DNA of 64,000 nucleotides. Source: Xanthomonas floridensis. GTDB taxonomy: Bacteria > Pseudomonadota > Gammaproteobacteria > Xanthomonadales > Xanthomonadaceae. The translations under genes and the position numbers were made by a program. This document shows, in pieces, positions 50,128 through 60,502 of this stretch. The stretch spans positions 62,001 through 126,000 of the forward strand of contig NZ_LXNG01000008.1 in assembly GCF_001642575.1 (NCBI RefSeq). Reading direction: 5' to 3'. The notes beneath the pieces were generated by a model. The model saw only the letters and a program-made list of their open reading frames with translations, was not told the origin of the DNA and made no database searches. Each line of letters begins with the position of its first letter. The first letter of the stretch is position 1.

Positions 50128-51882
50128 ATGGCCCGCATCCCCGACGCATTCATCGACGAACTGCTTGCGCGTACCGACATCGTCGAGATAGTAGGCGGCC
50201 GCGTGCCGCTCAAGCGCCAGGGCAAGGAGTATTCGGCGCGCTGCCCGTTCCACGACGAGCGCTCGGCCTCGTTCACGGTCTCACCGACCAAGCAGTTCTA
50301 TCACTGCTTCGGCTGCGGCGCGCATGGCACGGCAATCAGCTTTTTGATGAATTACGATCGCCTCGAGTTTCTCGATGCGGTCGACGAGCTGGCCAAGCGC
50401 GCCGGCATGGAGATCCCGCGCGACACCCAACAGCGCACCCCGCAGCAGCAGGACGACAGCCGCGAGCTGTATTCGGCACTGGAAGCGGCCACCAAGTTCT
50501 TCCAGCGCCAGCTCGAAGGCAACGCACGCGCCGCCGAGTACCTGGACGGGCGCGGTGTGGATGCGGAGAACCGTGCGCGTTTCCAGATCGGTTACGCGCC
50601 CGATGGCTACAGCGCACTGAAGGACACCCTGGGCACCGATGCGCGCCGCATGAGCGTGCTCGAACGCGCCGGGCTGTTTTCCAAGAACGATCGCGGCCAC
50701 GTGTACGACAAGTTCCGCGACCGGGTGATGTTCCCGATCTTCGATCGCCGCGGCCGCGTGATCGCCTTCGGCGGCCGCATCCTGGGCGCGCCGGCCGATG
50801 GCCGCGACCCCGGCCCGAAGTACCTCAATTCGCCGGAAACCGCGCTGTTCCACAAGGGCCGCGAGCTGTATGGCCTGTGGCAGGTGCGCCAGGCCAATCA
50901 GAAGATCGAGCGGCTGATCGTGGTGGAAGGCTACATGGACGTGGTCTCGCTGTTCCAGTTCGGCGTCACCCAGGCAGTGGCCACGCTGGGCACGGCCACC
51001 ACGCCCGAACATGCCGAACTGTTGTTCCGCAACGCGCCGGACGTGTACTTCTGCTTCGACGGCGACAACGCCGGGCGCAAGGCCGGCTGGCGCGCGCTCG
51101 AGTCGGTGTTGCCGCGCATGAAGGACGGCCGCCAGGCGTTCTTCCTGTTCCTGCCCGACGGCGAAGACCCGGACACCATCGTGCGCAAGGAAGGCGCGCA
51201 GGCCTTCGATCAGCGCCTGAAACAGGCCACGCCGCTGTCGCAGTTCTTCTTCGACGAGATGTCGCGCGAGATCAACCTGCACACGCTGGATGGCAAGGCG
51301 CGCCTGGCCGAACGCGCCAAGCCGATGCTGGCGCAGATACCCGAAGGCGCGTTCGGCGATCTGATGCGGCAGGAACTGGCGCGCATGACCGGCGTGGGTG
51401 CCTCGCCCAGTTCGCCCGGCCACGGCGCAACGCCACAGGCCCGCGTACCGGCGCGGGTCGGCGCACCGGTGCAGCGGCGCAGCCTGGTGCGCGCCTCCAT
51501 CGCGATCCTGCTGCAGCAGCCCTCGCTGGCGATGGGGCTGGACCGTCACCACGACCTGGCCGGGCTACGCCTGCCCGGCGTGGAGCTGCTGATGGAATTG
51601 CTGGACATCGTGCAGCAGCGCCCGGAAATCAGCACCGGCGCGCTGCTGGAGCACTTCACCGAACGCGAAGAACAGGCGGCCCTGCAAAAGCTGGCTGCGC
51701 AGGTGCTGCCCGGCGACGAACAGAGCTGGGCCATGGAGTTGCACGACGCCATCGCCCAGATGGAAAAACAGCTGCTGCAACAGCGCCTGGAAGAACTGCA
51801 GGCCAAGCAGCGCGCGCAAGGCCTGGACGACACCGACAAATACGAACTGCGCGAGCTGCTCAAGGCACGCGCGGCATTGTGA
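50128..51882 (+). CDS. dnaG: DNA primase
   Basis: 584 residues. N-terminal zinc-binding domain with CPFHDERSASF and YHCFGCG (Cys39, His42, Cys60, Cys63). RNA-polymerase core: VYDKFRDRVMFPIFDRRGRVIAFGGRILG; TOPRIM motif IVVEGYMDVV and metal-binding FCFDGDNAGRKAG. The C-terminal third is the helicase-binding domain (EEQAALQKLAAQVLPGDEQ). It makes RNA primers at the replication fork with DnaB. The stop overlaps the next gene's start (TGATG), so the phosphatase is translationally coupled. Confidence 0.97.
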   Translation: MARIPDAFIDELLARTDIVEIVGGRVPLKRQGKEYSARCPFHDERSASFTVSPTKQFYHCFGCGAHGTAISFLMNYDRLEFLDAVDELAKRAGMEIPRDTQQRTPQQQDDSRELYSALEAATKFFQRQLEGNARAAEYLDGRGVDAENRARFQIGYAPDGYSALKDTLGTDARRMSVLERAGLFSKNDRGHVYDKFRDRVMFPIFDRRGRVIAFGGRILGAPADGRDPGPKYLNSPETALFHKGRELYGLWQVRQANQKIERLIVVEGYMDVVSLFQFGVTQAVATLGTATTPEHAELLFRNAPDVYFCFDGDNAGRKAGWRALESVLPRMKDGRQAFFLFLPDGEDPDTIVRKEGAQAFDQRLKQATPLSQFFFDEMSREINLHTLDGKARLAERAKPMLAQIPEGAFGDLMRQELARMTGVGASPSSPGHGATPQARVPARVGAPVQRRSLVRASIAILLQQPSLAMGLDRHHDLAGLRLPGVELLMELLDIVQQRPEISTGALLEHFTEREEQAALQKLAAQVLPGDEQSWAMELHDAIAQMEKQLLQQRLEELQAKQRAQGLDDTDKYELRELLKARAAL

Positions 51883-52379
51883 TGGGTCGCCGGCTACGCC
51901 ATGGCCTGTGGGTGATTGCGCTGCTCGGCAGCGCTGCCTCGGCACAGACGGCGCCTGGCTGGACCCGCCACGAAGTGATCAGCTCCGGCCAGCCCACCCA
52001 CGCGCAACTGCGCGCTGCGGCCGCGCGTGGCATCACCACCGTCATCGATCTGCGCGCCCCGGACGAGCCACGCGGCTACGACGAAACGACCGCTGCCGAG
52101 GCGCTGGGCCTGCGCTATGTGCGCCTGCCGATCCGCAATGCCGACGCCCTCACGCCCGAGGCGGTACGCGCGTTGCAGCGCATCCTGCGGCAGCAAACCG
52201 GCGGCCCGGTGCTACTGCACTGCGCCAGCGGCAATCGTGCCGGCGCGCTGCTGGCGCTGCTTGCCGCGCGCGAAGGTGCCAGCACCGAGCAGGCCCTGCA
52301 GCTCGGGCGTGAGGCCGGCATGCAGCCGTCGCTGGAACCGGCGGTGCACAGGCAGTTGCAGCCTGCGCCCCACCGCTGA
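51882..52379 (+). CDS. Beta-lactamase-hydrolase-like protein phosphatase (DSP-type), secreted
   Basis: 165 residues. MGRRLRHGLWVIALLGSAASAQTAP is a signal peptide. The phosphatase loop HCASGNRAGA contains catalytic Cys and the Arg six residues later; the general acid region is ITTVIDLRAPDEPRGYDETTA. The family acts on phosphoproteins or other phosphates and is often found beside sulfide or stress genes. It is probably periplasmic. The unusual position, overlapping dnaG where rpoD often follows in other bacteria, is notable. Confidence 0.85.
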   Translation: MGRRLRHGLWVIALLGSAASAQTAPGWTRHEVISSGQPTHAQLRAAAARGITTVIDLRAPDEPRGYDETTAAEALGLRYVRLPIRNADALTPEAVRALQRILRQQTGGPVLLHCASGNRAGALLALLAAREGASTEQALQLGREAGMQPSLEPAVHRQLQPAPHR

Positions 52380-52482
52380 GAAGCGGCGCAGGCCCCGGCA
52401 ACACGGCGCCACAGGACGCGGACGTACGCGTCGTAGAATGACCCGCTCCAGGCGCACGAATGCGCGACACCGTCTGACCTCG

Positions 52483-53484
52483 ATGAAGAAGCTGCTGGCG
52501 CGGTTGCGCATTGATCCCTTCACCCTCGCGCTGCTGTGCACGGTCACGCTCGCCTCGTTGTTGCCGGTGTCCGGTACCGCCGCTGCGGTCATGGACGATG
52601 TCACCGACGTGGCGATCGCCGCATTGTTCTTCCTGCATGGGGCGCGGCTGTCGCGCGAGGCAGTCAAGGCCGGTGCGCTGCACTGGCGGCTGCATCTGGT
52701 GATCCTGGCCTGCACCTTCGTGCTGTTTCCGCTGCTTGGGCTGCTGCTCAAGCCGCTGGCGCATGTGGCACTGACCCCGGAGCTGTACATCGGCGTGCTG
52801 TTCCTGTGCGCGCTGCCGTCCACCGTGCAGTCCTCGATCGCGTTCACCTCGATGGCGCGCGGCAATGTCCCGGCCGCGGTCTGCGCGGCCTCGCTTTCCA
52901 GCCTGCTCGGCGTGTTCTTCACTCCGCTGCTGATGGGCGCGATGGTCGGCAGCCAGGGCGCAATGGCGCATCCGGCCGAAGCGATCGGCAAGATCCTGCT
53001 GCAATTGCTGGTGCCGTTCCTGGCCGGCCACTTCCTGCGTCCATGGATCGGTGGCTGGGTCGAACGGCATCGCGCGGTTCTGCGTTACACCGACCAGGCC
53101 ACCATCCTGCTGGTGGTCTACACCGCCTTCAGCGCGTCGGTGAACGAAGGGCTGTGGCAGAAGACCCCGTTGCCGGCCCTGCTTTCGGTGATCGGCGTGG
53201 CAGCCCTATTGCTGGCGATGGCGATGATCTCCATCACCTTCCTTGCGCGGCGCCTGCACTTCAGCCGCGCCGACGAGATCGCCATCGTGTTCTGCGGTTC
53301 GAAAAAGAGCCTGGCCACCGGCGTACCGATGGCCAAGGTGATGTTCGCCGGTGGCGGGCTGGGCGCGATCGTGCTGCCAATCATGCTGTATCACCAGGTG
53401 CAGCTGATCGTCTGCGCGTTCGTGGCAGCGCGCTATGCGCGCAACGCACCAGGCGATGCACCGCCGCAGCCCGGGAAGCGCTAG
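52483..53484 (+). CDS. Bile acid:sodium symporter family protein
   Basis: 333 residues, about ten hydrophobic helices. Characteristic segments are VMDDVTDVAIAALFFLHGARLSREA, ALPSTVQSSIAFTSMARGN with the family CALPST loop, and FCGSKKSLATGVPMAKVMF. This is the YfeH/SLC10A7-like group of the BASS family. Substrate unknown; an inner-membrane transporter is inferred. Confidence 0.93.
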   Translation: MKKLLARLRIDPFTLALLCTVTLASLLPVSGTAAAVMDDVTDVAIAALFFLHGARLSREAVKAGALHWRLHLVILACTFVLFPLLGLLLKPLAHVALTPELYIGVLFLCALPSTVQSSIAFTSMARGNVPAAVCAASLSSLLGVFFTPLLMGAMVGSQGAMAHPAEAIGKILLQLLVPFLAGHFLRPWIGGWVERHRAVLRYTDQATILLVVYTAFSASVNEGLWQKTPLPALLSVIGVAALLLAMAMISITFLARRLHFSRADEIAIVFCGSKKSLATGVPMAKVMFAGGGLGAIVLPIMLYHQVQLIVCAFVAARYARNAPGDAPPQPGKR

Positions 53485-53718
53485 CCGCGCATCACGTTCC
53501 CTGCTGGCGACCGCTGGCGGCCAGGCAGCTGCCAGGCGCACCCGCGCATCCTCGTTCCCGCCTGAGACAAACATCCCCGCCGACATACGTTCGGCGTGAC
53601 AGCAGTTCGCATTGCCCGCGTTGGCCGACATCCCGACAGCTCACACTTTCGAACGCGCAGTGGAGCGCCGCGACCCGGTTCGATGCTGCGTTCGACTTTC
53701 GTCACAGAGAGGGTGTCC

Positions 53719-55287
53719 ATGGCTGTCTCATTGCGTTCGCCGTCTCCTGCGCGATGCGCGTTTGTTCTGCTGCTTGCGACACTGAGCGCCTGCGAAAGAA
53801 CCACGCCAGCCGCGCCGCCCCGTACGGCCGCCACGCCCCCAACCACCGCGGCCGGTATCGACTGGAACGAAGGTCACGTCGAAAAGGCTTTCGAAGAAGC
53901 CCAAAAGACCGGCAAACCGGTGCTGCTGTACTGGGGCGCGATCTGGTGCCCGCCCTGCAATCGGCTCAAGACCACCACCTTCAAGGATCCGGCATTCATT
54001 ACACAGACCCGGCGCTTCGTGGCCGTGCATCTGGACGGCGACCAGGAGGAGGCGCAGCGTTGGGGCGAGCGTTTCGCAGTCAAGGGATATCCCACCATCC
54101 TCCTGCTGCGCCCGGATCGCAGCGAGATCACCCGGCTGATCGGCGACACCACCACAGCGCAGCTCATCGACAGCCTGCGCGCAGCGGCCCAGCTCAGTAG
54201 CAGTACCAAGCAGTTGCTGGACATGGCGCTCAAGAACCCTGCATCGCTCAAGCAGGACGATTGGGCGCTACTCGCCGGCTACAGCTGGCTCCACGACAAT
54301 CAACTGGTCGATGCCGAGCAGGCCTCCGTCGTGCTGGCAAGCTTGGCAAAGACAGCGCCGCAGCCAGCATTACAACGGCAATTCGGCCTGCTGGCGGTGC
54401 TCGCCAACAGGCAGAAACCGGTCTCCACGCCGGCAACGCGTGCCTTGCTGCAGGCGGTGATCGCCGACCCCGCCGATGTCCGGACCAATCTGCATGTCCT
54501 GGTCCCCGGTGCAGCCACCCTGGTGGCCTCGGCCAGCGATGATGCGCGCGCGCGGGCCAGCGTGTCCGAGGCGTTCAATCGGGCATTGGCGCAGGCCTAT
54601 GCAGACCCCACGCTGCCGATCGTCGACCGGCTGCGCACCGCGTTTGCAGTGATCGCGCTCGCGCGTCTGTCTCAGGGGCAGCCCGAAGCCAGCGAGCAAG
54701 ACGGGCCGCAGCCGCCGCTGCCGGCCGACGTCATCGAGACCGTGCATCAACGTGTGCATTGGGCCGTTGCAACGGCCAAGACTCCCGAAGAGCGCCAATC
54801 CACGATCGAGAGCGCGGTCGATCTATTGGTGGAGGTGGGCGACAACGGCGCGGCCGAACAGTTGCTGCTGGCCGAGTTGGGCCGCAGCAAGACGCCGTCC
54901 TACTACATGCCCTACCTTGGCCACCTGGCCGAAGAGCGCGGTGACAACAAGACAGCGCTGTCCTGGTTCAAGAAGGCGTACGCCACACCCGGCAGCGAAG
55001 GAACGCTGGTGCAGCGCGGCGTGCCGTATCTGGATGCCATGATCCGCCTCAATCCGGACGATGCTGCAGGCATCGAAGCGCTTGCAGGCCAGGTGATCGG
55101 CGATCTGGCCAAACAGCCCGATGGCTATCTGCGCAAGAACCGCAGGCACTTCGACCCGGTAGGTGCATCGTTGCAGGCCTGGAGCAAACAGCACCACGCG
55201 CAAGGCAGCGCAGTGCTGGAGCGCTTGCGGCAGAAGGCGCAGGCCACCTGTGGCAGCAGGACCGATTGCGTCGCCTGGCTGGGCTAG
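53719..55287 (+). CDS. Thioredoxin-fold lipoprotein, 522 aa
   Basis: MAVSLRSPSPARCAFVLLLATLSAC gives a lipobox (LSAC) near residue 25. Residues 45-165 are a thioredoxin domain with the redox pair WCPPCN (YWGAIWCPPCNRLKTTTF), cis-proline in GYPTILLLRP. The other 350 residues are helical and TPR-like (EERGDNKTALSWFKKAYATPGSEGTLVQRG). It would act in the periplasm, perhaps as a thiol reductase for cell-envelope proteins. A tandem paralog follows at 55855. Confidence 0.87.
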   Translation: MAVSLRSPSPARCAFVLLLATLSACERTTPAAPPRTAATPPTTAAGIDWNEGHVEKAFEEAQKTGKPVLLYWGAIWCPPCNRLKTTTFKDPAFITQTRRFVAVHLDGDQEEAQRWGERFAVKGYPTILLLRPDRSEITRLIGDTTTAQLIDSLRAAAQLSSSTKQLLDMALKNPASLKQDDWALLAGYSWLHDNQLVDAEQASVVLASLAKTAPQPALQRQFGLLAVLANRQKPVSTPATRALLQAVIADPADVRTNLHVLVPGAATLVASASDDARARASVSEAFNRALAQAYADPTLPIVDRLRTAFAVIALARLSQGQPEASEQDGPQPPLPADVIETVHQRVHWAVATAKTPEERQSTIESAVDLLVEVGDNGAAEQLLLAELGRSKTPSYYMPYLGHLAEERGDNKTALSWFKKAYATPGSEGTLVQRGVPYLDAMIRLNPDDAAGIEALAGQVIGDLAKQPDGYLRKNRRHFDPVGASLQAWSKQHHAQGSAVLERLRQKAQATCGSRTDCVAWLG

Positions 55288-55854
55288 GCGCACGAGAAGC
55301 ATTCGGTGGACGGCCGATTTACCGAGGTGCGCTTGTGCGGTGAGTGCACCAAGGCAGCAGCAAATGAGCCGCCCAGGCGATTGATCTTGATGTAAGCGAG
55401 GTCGCGCGTTGCCGGGAAAAAGCAGCGGATCACCGCACGATCGATTGCCGCGGCGACGATCAGCGTTTCATTGATGACTTCATCTGCACCAGGGCAGCAT
55501 CATGAGGATCGCGATCGGTGCGCTGACAACCTCACGACTCCGTCCGTACCCAGTCATTGCTGGTGGACGCCATTCACATCCCCAGAGCACCAGCGCGATC
55601 AACTGCGCGTTCGCCGCAGAAGGGTCTACGTGTCATGCATGTGGTACTGACCGCTCGTCGAGTGTCGAAGGTATCGCGCGAGGCTACTGATTTTGCCCGC
55701 AAGCCGATAACGCAAGCCCACACGCCACTGCGCACGACGGAACACCGGTTCGCATCGCCTGCGCCGGTAGACCACACGCAGCGCTGCAACGGGCCATCAA
55801 GGCGCGATGCAACTGCAGTGCACGTGTTCCTACGCCACCTCACGGGCGATCGAC
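55288..55854. other. Intergenic, no gene seen
   Basis: 567 bp between the two paralogous thioredoxin-fold genes. No clear remnant of either copy is visible and no ribosome-binding site precedes any frame until 55855. Confidence 0.4.
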
Positions 55855-56970
55855 ATGGCATTGGCCGCTCGACGCTTTTTTCGTGGTGTCTTCGTACTGA
55901 TGTCAGCCATCGCGACACTGAGCGGCGGTGATAAACCCGCAGCGCCTCCTGCACCAGCGCACGCCAAGGCAATCGCTGTTTCCGAAGCAGCCGGCATCGA
56001 TTGGCGCGAGGGCAATATCAAAGACGCCTTCAACGAAGCAAGGGAGAGTAGCAAGCCACTGCTGTTGTATTGGGGTGCAATCTGGTGTCACCCGTGCAAC
56101 ATCCTCAAGGCCACCACGTTCAAGGATCCGGGCTTCATCGCACGCACCAGGCACTTCATCGCCGTGCATCTGGATGGCGATCTGGAAGAAGCGCAGGGCT
56201 GGGGCGATCGCTTCGGAAACCGGGGTTACCCCACCATCATCCTGTTGCGCCCGGACCGTAGCGTCATTACCCGTCTGTCCGGCACCGACAACAGCGCGCG
56301 CCTGATCGACGCGTTGCGTGCGGCGGAAAAAAGTACCAGCGCAGCAACACAACTACTGGACAAGGCGCGACACACGCCGCACGACCTTTCTGCCGACGAC
56401 TGGGCCATGCTCAATAACTACGATTGGCTCATCGATGAGCAACTGGTCAAACGCCAGGACAAGGTCAAGGCCTTCACCCAACTGGTCAAGTCCGCACCGG
56501 ATCCGACGCTGCAACCTCGATTTGCGCTGTTGGCACCCGAGCTGGCCAAGGATCCCGTCGTGGGCGACCCTGCATACCACGCGCTGCTGGAAGCGCTGCT
56601 GGCCAACCTGGCGGAACTCCGGCTCAATCTGCACGCACTCAACCCTATCGCCGGTCTCGTCACGGCCGCCAGCGGCAACTCCACCGAGCGTGCCAGATTC
56701 TCGAATGCGCTGTTGCGAGCGAAAGCAAGGCGACTGCGTCAGTTGGTTGGGGTGAACCTGCGCAGCCCCGTGTGCATCAGCAGCCATATCCGGCTGCGCT
56801 GCACAGCGCACCGCGTCGCTAGTGCACCCACGGCAACAGCAGGTGATCGACCATCAGGAAGGCGAATAGCGCCATCAGATAGACGATGGAGTAGCCGAAC
56901 ATCTTCATCGAAAACAGTTCGTCCGGCGGATCGAGCATGCGCCAGGCGTACCAGAGGAACACCACGTTGA
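55855..56970 (+). pseudogene. Truncated tandem copy of thioredoxin-fold lipoprotein gene
   Basis: Begins MALAARRFFRGVFVLMSAIATLSGGDKP. Residues 45-170 closely match the upstream paralog (YWGAIWCHPCNILKATTFKDPGF, GYPTIILLRPDRS). The signal-peptide cysteine is lost (LSGG in place of LSAC), so lipidation is unlikely. Homology to the paralog fades near residue 285; the rest of the frame is unlike the paralog's TPR-like tail and runs about 150 bp antisense into cyoE. It looks like a duplicate that lost its 3' half and lipobox. A shortened thioredoxin domain could still be made. Confidence 0.6.
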
Positions 56971-57721
56971 GCACCAGCGCACCGCCCAGGTAGAACATCC
57001 CGCTCATGCCCACCACCACCGGCAGCAACGTCACGAGCGCCAGCAGCACCGTGTACACCAGGATCTGCTTGCGCGTGTGCGGCACGCCATGGGTCACCGG
57101 CAACATCGGGATCGCGGCCTTGGCGTAATCGGCGCGGCGGAAGATCGCCAGCGCCCAGAAATGTGGCGGCGTCCAGATGAAGATGATCAGCACGAGCAAC
57201 GAGGCATTGATCCAGTCCGCGGTGGTCGCCAAGCCGGTCACCGCGGCCCATCCCAGCATCGGCGGCGTGGCACCGGCCAGACCGCCGATCACGATGTTCT
57301 GCGAGGTCGCGCGTTTCAGGTAGACGGTGTAGATCACCGCGTAGCCAATCAGCGAGGCGAAGGTCAGCACTGCGGTGATCACATTCACCCACACCACCAA
57401 CAGGGTCATGGAGATCACGATCAGCGCGCCGGCGAACACCAGCACCTGCCACGGCCGCACCTTGCCCACCACCAGCGGACGCCACGAGGTGCGAGCCATC
57501 TGCGCGTCGATCTTGGCATCGAGCAATTGATTGATCGCCGCCGCTGCCGAGGCGGCCAGCCAGATGCCCAGAAAGCCCAGCGCGCCGGTGCGCACCTGCA
57601 CCCAGGACGGCATGCCGGGAATGGCCAGGAACATGCCCACCAGCGCGGTGAACACGATCAGTGCCACCACCTTGGGTTTGGTCAGATCCCAGTAATCGCG
57701 TGCGCTGACGGCCATGATCAC
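56819..57721 (-). CDS. cyoE: Protoheme IX farnesyltransferase (heme O synthase)
   Basis: 300 residues. UbiA-type prenyltransferase with the first Asp-rich motif [21 protein letters not shown] and second motif [23 protein letters not shown]. About eight membrane helices. It adds farnesyl to heme b to give heme o for the oxidase. ATG at 57721 overlaps the end of ctaA (ATGA). The opposite strand carries the tail of the degenerate thioredoxin copy. Confidence 0.97.
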   Translation of the reverse strand: MIMAVSARDYWDLTKPKVVALIVFTALVGMFLAIPGMPSWVQVRTGALGFLGIWLAASAAAAINQLLDAKIDAQMARTSWRPLVVGKVRPWQVLVFAGALIVISMTLLVVWVNVITAVLTFASLIGYAVIYTVYLKRATSQNIVIGGLAGATPPMLGWAAVTGLATTADWINASLLVLIIFIWTPPHFWALAIFRRADYAKAAIPMLPVTHGVPHTRKQILVYTVLLALVTLLPVVVGMSGMFYLGGALVLNVVFLWYAWRMLDPPDELFSMKMFGYSIVYLMALFAFLMVDHLLLPWVH

Positions 57722-58881
57722 TCCGGCGCGCGCAACCGCGCCAACAGGGAGACCAGCACGAACAACAGCGCCACCGCGCCACCGTTATGCAGCACCGAGA
57801 CTTCCAGCGGCAGCGCCAGCTTGACGTTGAGCATGCCCAGCGTCACCTGCACGGCCACCAGCAACGCCAATGCGCCTGCCCACACCCGCATGCCCGGCGA
57901 GCGCGACAAGCGCCACGCCAGCCACCACAGGTACAGCGCGGTCGCAATCGCCCACAGCCGGTGTGCCATCTGGATGGCGATACGCGCCGCGCCATCAAGC
58001 ACGCCGCCTTCGTAATCCACGCCGATACCGCGCCACAGCGTGAAGCCCTCGCGGAAGTCGTGCGGCGGCCACCACTGGCTGACGCAACGCGGAAAGTTGT
58101 CCGCCGACCAGCTGCCGCCGCCGCACGCCAGCGCGGCGTAGTTGGCGCTGACCCAGCCACCGAGCGCGATCTGCAGGCCCAGCACCGCCACGCCCAGCCG
58201 CAGCAACCATTTCAACCGCGAGGCATCGGCCAGCGTGATTGGCAGGTGCGTGGCACGCCAGGCCATCCACACCAGCAACGAGAACATCAGCATGCCGCCG
58301 AGCAGATGGCCCATCACCACAATGGGCTTGAGCAGCAGCGTCACCGTCCACATGCCCAGCAGCGCCTGGAAGATCACCACCGCCAGCGTCAGCACCGCCG
58401 CGCGCGCCAGGTCGATATTGCTCCAGCGCAACGCCGCCAACAGCAGGATGGCCTCGCCGGCCAGCGCCACGCCCATCGCCAACCCATGCCAGCCGGACAT
58501 GTATAGAGGGATCGACAACGCCACCAGCACCGCGGCCGAAACGACCTGGGCGATACCCATGCGACGGCGGCGCGCGGCCAGCAGCGTCAGCACCAGCACC
58601 TCCACACCCAGCGCCCCGGCCAGGAAGCGGTGCACCTGCTCGCGCCAGGCCTTGTGCGATTCCAGCGGCCGGATCTTGCTGGCCACATGCGTGTTGGCTT
58701 CATCGGTGGTCTGCGGCCAGGTCACGCGGCCGTAGCAGGTCGGCCAGTCCGGGCAGCTCATGCCGGCATCGGACAGGCGCACGAACGAGCCGAACAGGAT
58801 CGTGCTCGCAGTGAATAACGCCGCCAGCCAGGCCATGCGGTGGAAGTGACGGAACAATGCCGGTGGCGCAAACAGATTCAT
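57718..58881 (-). CDS. ctaA: Heme A synthase (COX15/CtaA)
   Basis: 387 residues with about eight membrane helices. [55 protein letters not shown] holds the N-terminal His and the Cys pair typical of type 1/2 CtaA, and repeated [15 protein letters not shown] and MAHRLW-like His sites are heme ligands. It converts heme o to heme a. Translationally coupled to cyoE downstream. Confidence 0.96.
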   Translation of the reverse strand: MNLFAPPALFRHFHRMAWLAALFTASTILFGSFVRLSDAGMSCPDWPTCYGRVTWPQTTDEANTHVASKIRPLESHKAWREQVHRFLAGALGVEVLVLTLLAARRRRMGIAQVVSAAVLVALSIPLYMSGWHGLAMGVALAGEAILLLAALRWSNIDLARAAVLTLAVVIFQALLGMWTVTLLLKPIVVMGHLLGGMLMFSLLVWMAWRATHLPITLADASRLKWLLRLGVAVLGLQIALGGWVSANYAALACGGGSWSADNFPRCVSQWWPPHDFREGFTLWRGIGVDYEGGVLDGAARIAIQMAHRLWAIATALYLWWLAWRLSRSPGMRVWAGALALLVAVQVTLGMLNVKLALPLEVSVLHNGGAVALLFVLVSLLARLRAPE

Positions 58882-58891
58882 CGAAGCGGGC

Positions 58892-59467
58892 TCACATCAG
58901 TTTCAGCAGCTTGACCAGATCCGAGCGCAGGCCGGCCGGGTCGAAGCCCGGGGCATAGCGCAGGATCAAGAAGCCGTTGGGATCGATCACATACACCGGC
59001 ACGCCGGCCGCATCGTCTGCATGCGGCAGCGCCCCGCGCAGCTGCACGTCGTCGCGCAACACGCGCAAGGCCGGCATCGGCGGCAGCCCGGCCGGCGGCG
59101 TACCGATCCACAGCACCTCCACCTTGTCGGCGCGATGGCCCAGCAATTGCCACACCTTGTCCAGTTCCGCGGCCAATGCCACGCACTGCTGCGCACACCC
59201 TGCGGGCGGAGCCAATGCGATCCGCCATACGCGCTCGCCAGGTGCCCATGCATATGGCTGCCCATCCGCGCGCATTGGCGTCAGCGCACGTAGGTCAGCA
59301 GGCGGATTGAGCAATTGGCCGTTGTTGCGCATCGATGCCGGCTGCCAGCCGGAAAAGCGCAGCACGCCGGCCAGCAACATCGAGCCGAAGAACAGCACCG
59401 CCAGGGCAATCAGCATTCTGCGGCCGCGTTTGACCGCGTGCGGTGTGGCCGATGGAGAGGTGGTCAT
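58892..59467 (-). CDS. Thioredoxin-like protein of cytochrome oxidase biogenesis
   Basis: 191 residues; one N-terminal membrane helix (RRMLIALAVLFFGSMLLAGVLRFSGWQP). The periplasmic part has the thioredoxin-like pattern PAGCAQQCVALAAELDKVWQLLG, with a C-x3-C in place of C-x2-C, and FLILRYAPGFDPAGLRSDL at the end. It occupies the place of a SCO-type protein between surf1 and ctaA and is common in this operon of Xanthomonas. Copper delivery is a guess. Confidence 0.8.
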   Translation of the reverse strand: MTTSPSATPHAVKRGRRMLIALAVLFFGSMLLAGVLRFSGWQPASMRNNGQLLNPPADLRALTPMRADGQPYAWAPGERVWRIALAPPAGCAQQCVALAAELDKVWQLLGHRADKVEVLWIGTPPAGLPPMPALRVLRDDVQLRGALPHADDAAGVPVYVIDPNGFLILRYAPGFDPAGLRSDLVKLLKLM

Positions 59468-59494
59468 ACCGGCGATTTTCTCATGCCGCAGGCG

Positions 59495-60217
59495 TCAGTG
59501 CCCGCGCCTGCGTCGCCGCGCACGCCAGCTCAGCAGCGCGGCGGTGCTCAGCACCGCAAACGCCAGCCCGAACCATTGCACCGCGTAACCCAAGTGCCGC
59601 GCGGGCGGCAGCGTGTTCGGCAGCATGTCCAGATCGCGCACATAGCCCACCGGCAATGCCGGATCCAGGCGCAGCACCTGCGACGAAATGTCGCGCCTGC
59701 CCACCGCCTCACGCACGGCCTGCGGGTCCAGCCGCGTGGCCAGCCAAGTGGCCGCAGTGGCGGTGGGCGCCAGTGCAGGGCCGATCGCCAGACCAGCCGA
59801 TGGTGGCGCACTGACAAGGCCCCGCACCGCCCGCACGCCGTCGAGCGCCGCGATGCTGGGTAGCTGCCGATTCGCCGGCAACGGCAGCCAGCCAAGATCG
59901 ACCAACAGCGTCCCCGCTGCCCCCTCCACCGCGGCGAGTTGATACACGCGCACACCGGCACGCCCATCACGCAGTTGATTATCCAGCAGGACCTGCTGCG
60001 GCAGGAAGCGCACACGTCCGGTGGCCCAGCTCAGCGCCTGCGGACTGGCCAGAGCCTGCGCCAGGGTCAACGGCTTCTCCCGCACATGCGCCGCGCGTTC
60101 CACCAGCGCCTCCTTGCTGTGCATGCGTTGCAGCTGCCACTGCCCCAGCGATGCAAACCCCGCGCTCACCAGCACCGCCAACGCCCAGCCCAGCACCGCC
60201 GTGTGCTTGCGCGTCAT
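59495..60217 (-). CDS. surf1: SURF1-family cytochrome oxidase assembly protein
   Basis: 240 residues with two terminal membrane helices (residues 8-26 and 212-232). The family blocks are GQWQLQRMHSKEALVERA, VLLDNQLRDGRAGVRVYQLAAV, LLVDLGWLP and YAVQWFGLAFA. SURF1 helps insert heme a into subunit I. It is in line with ctaE and the other cta genes on the same strand. Confidence 0.95.
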   Translation of the reverse strand: MTRKHTAVLGWALAVLVSAGFASLGQWQLQRMHSKEALVERAAHVREKPLTLAQALASPQALSWATGRVRFLPQQVLLDNQLRDGRAGVRVYQLAAVEGAAGTLLVDLGWLPLPANRQLPSIAALDGVRAVRGLVSAPPSAGLAIGPALAPTATAATWLATRLDPQAVREAVGRRDISSQVLRLDPALPVGYVRDLDMLPNTLPPARHLGYAVQWFGLAFAVLSTAALLSWRARRRRRGH

Positions 60218-60277
60218 GACAAGCGGCGCAAAAAGGCGTGCAATGCGACAACCACGCCGACGACCACCGGGGCTGCT

Positions 60278-60496
60278 GTGAACGACTCGCTCAAGACGCT
60301 GCTGATTGTCGCCTTCCTGATCGTGATTCTGTGGAACCTGGGGGCCGGTCTCTACTACCTGCTGACCGACCGCGGTCAGACCAAACGCACCGTCAATGCG
60401 CTCACCTGGCGCATCGGCTTATCGGTCGCCCTGATAGCCATTGTGATCATCGGCATCTACACCGGCTGGATCAAGCCACATGGCATCGGCCGCTGA
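60278..60496 (+). CDS. Twin-transmembrane protein, 72 aa (DUF2909-like)
   Basis: GTG start at 60278: MNDSLKTLLIVAFLIVILWNLGAGLYYLLTDRGQTKRTVNALTWRIGLSVALIAIVIIGIYTGWIKPHG. Two helices (residues 6-28 and 46-64) with a KRTVNALTWR loop as in DUF2909 proteins. It lies opposite to the cta genes between surf1 and ctaE, a known position for this family, and is convergent with ctaE. Confidence 0.85.
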   Translation: MNDSLKTLLIVAFLIVILWNLGAGLYYLLTDRGQTKRTVNALTWRIGLSVALIAIVIIGIYTGWIKPHGIGR

Positions 60497-60502
60497 CGCG
60501 GC

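Noticed and set aside
56739..57782. Longer minus-strand frame over cyoE
   Set aside because: A shadow frame; the cyoE frame ending at 56819 has the prenyltransferase motifs.
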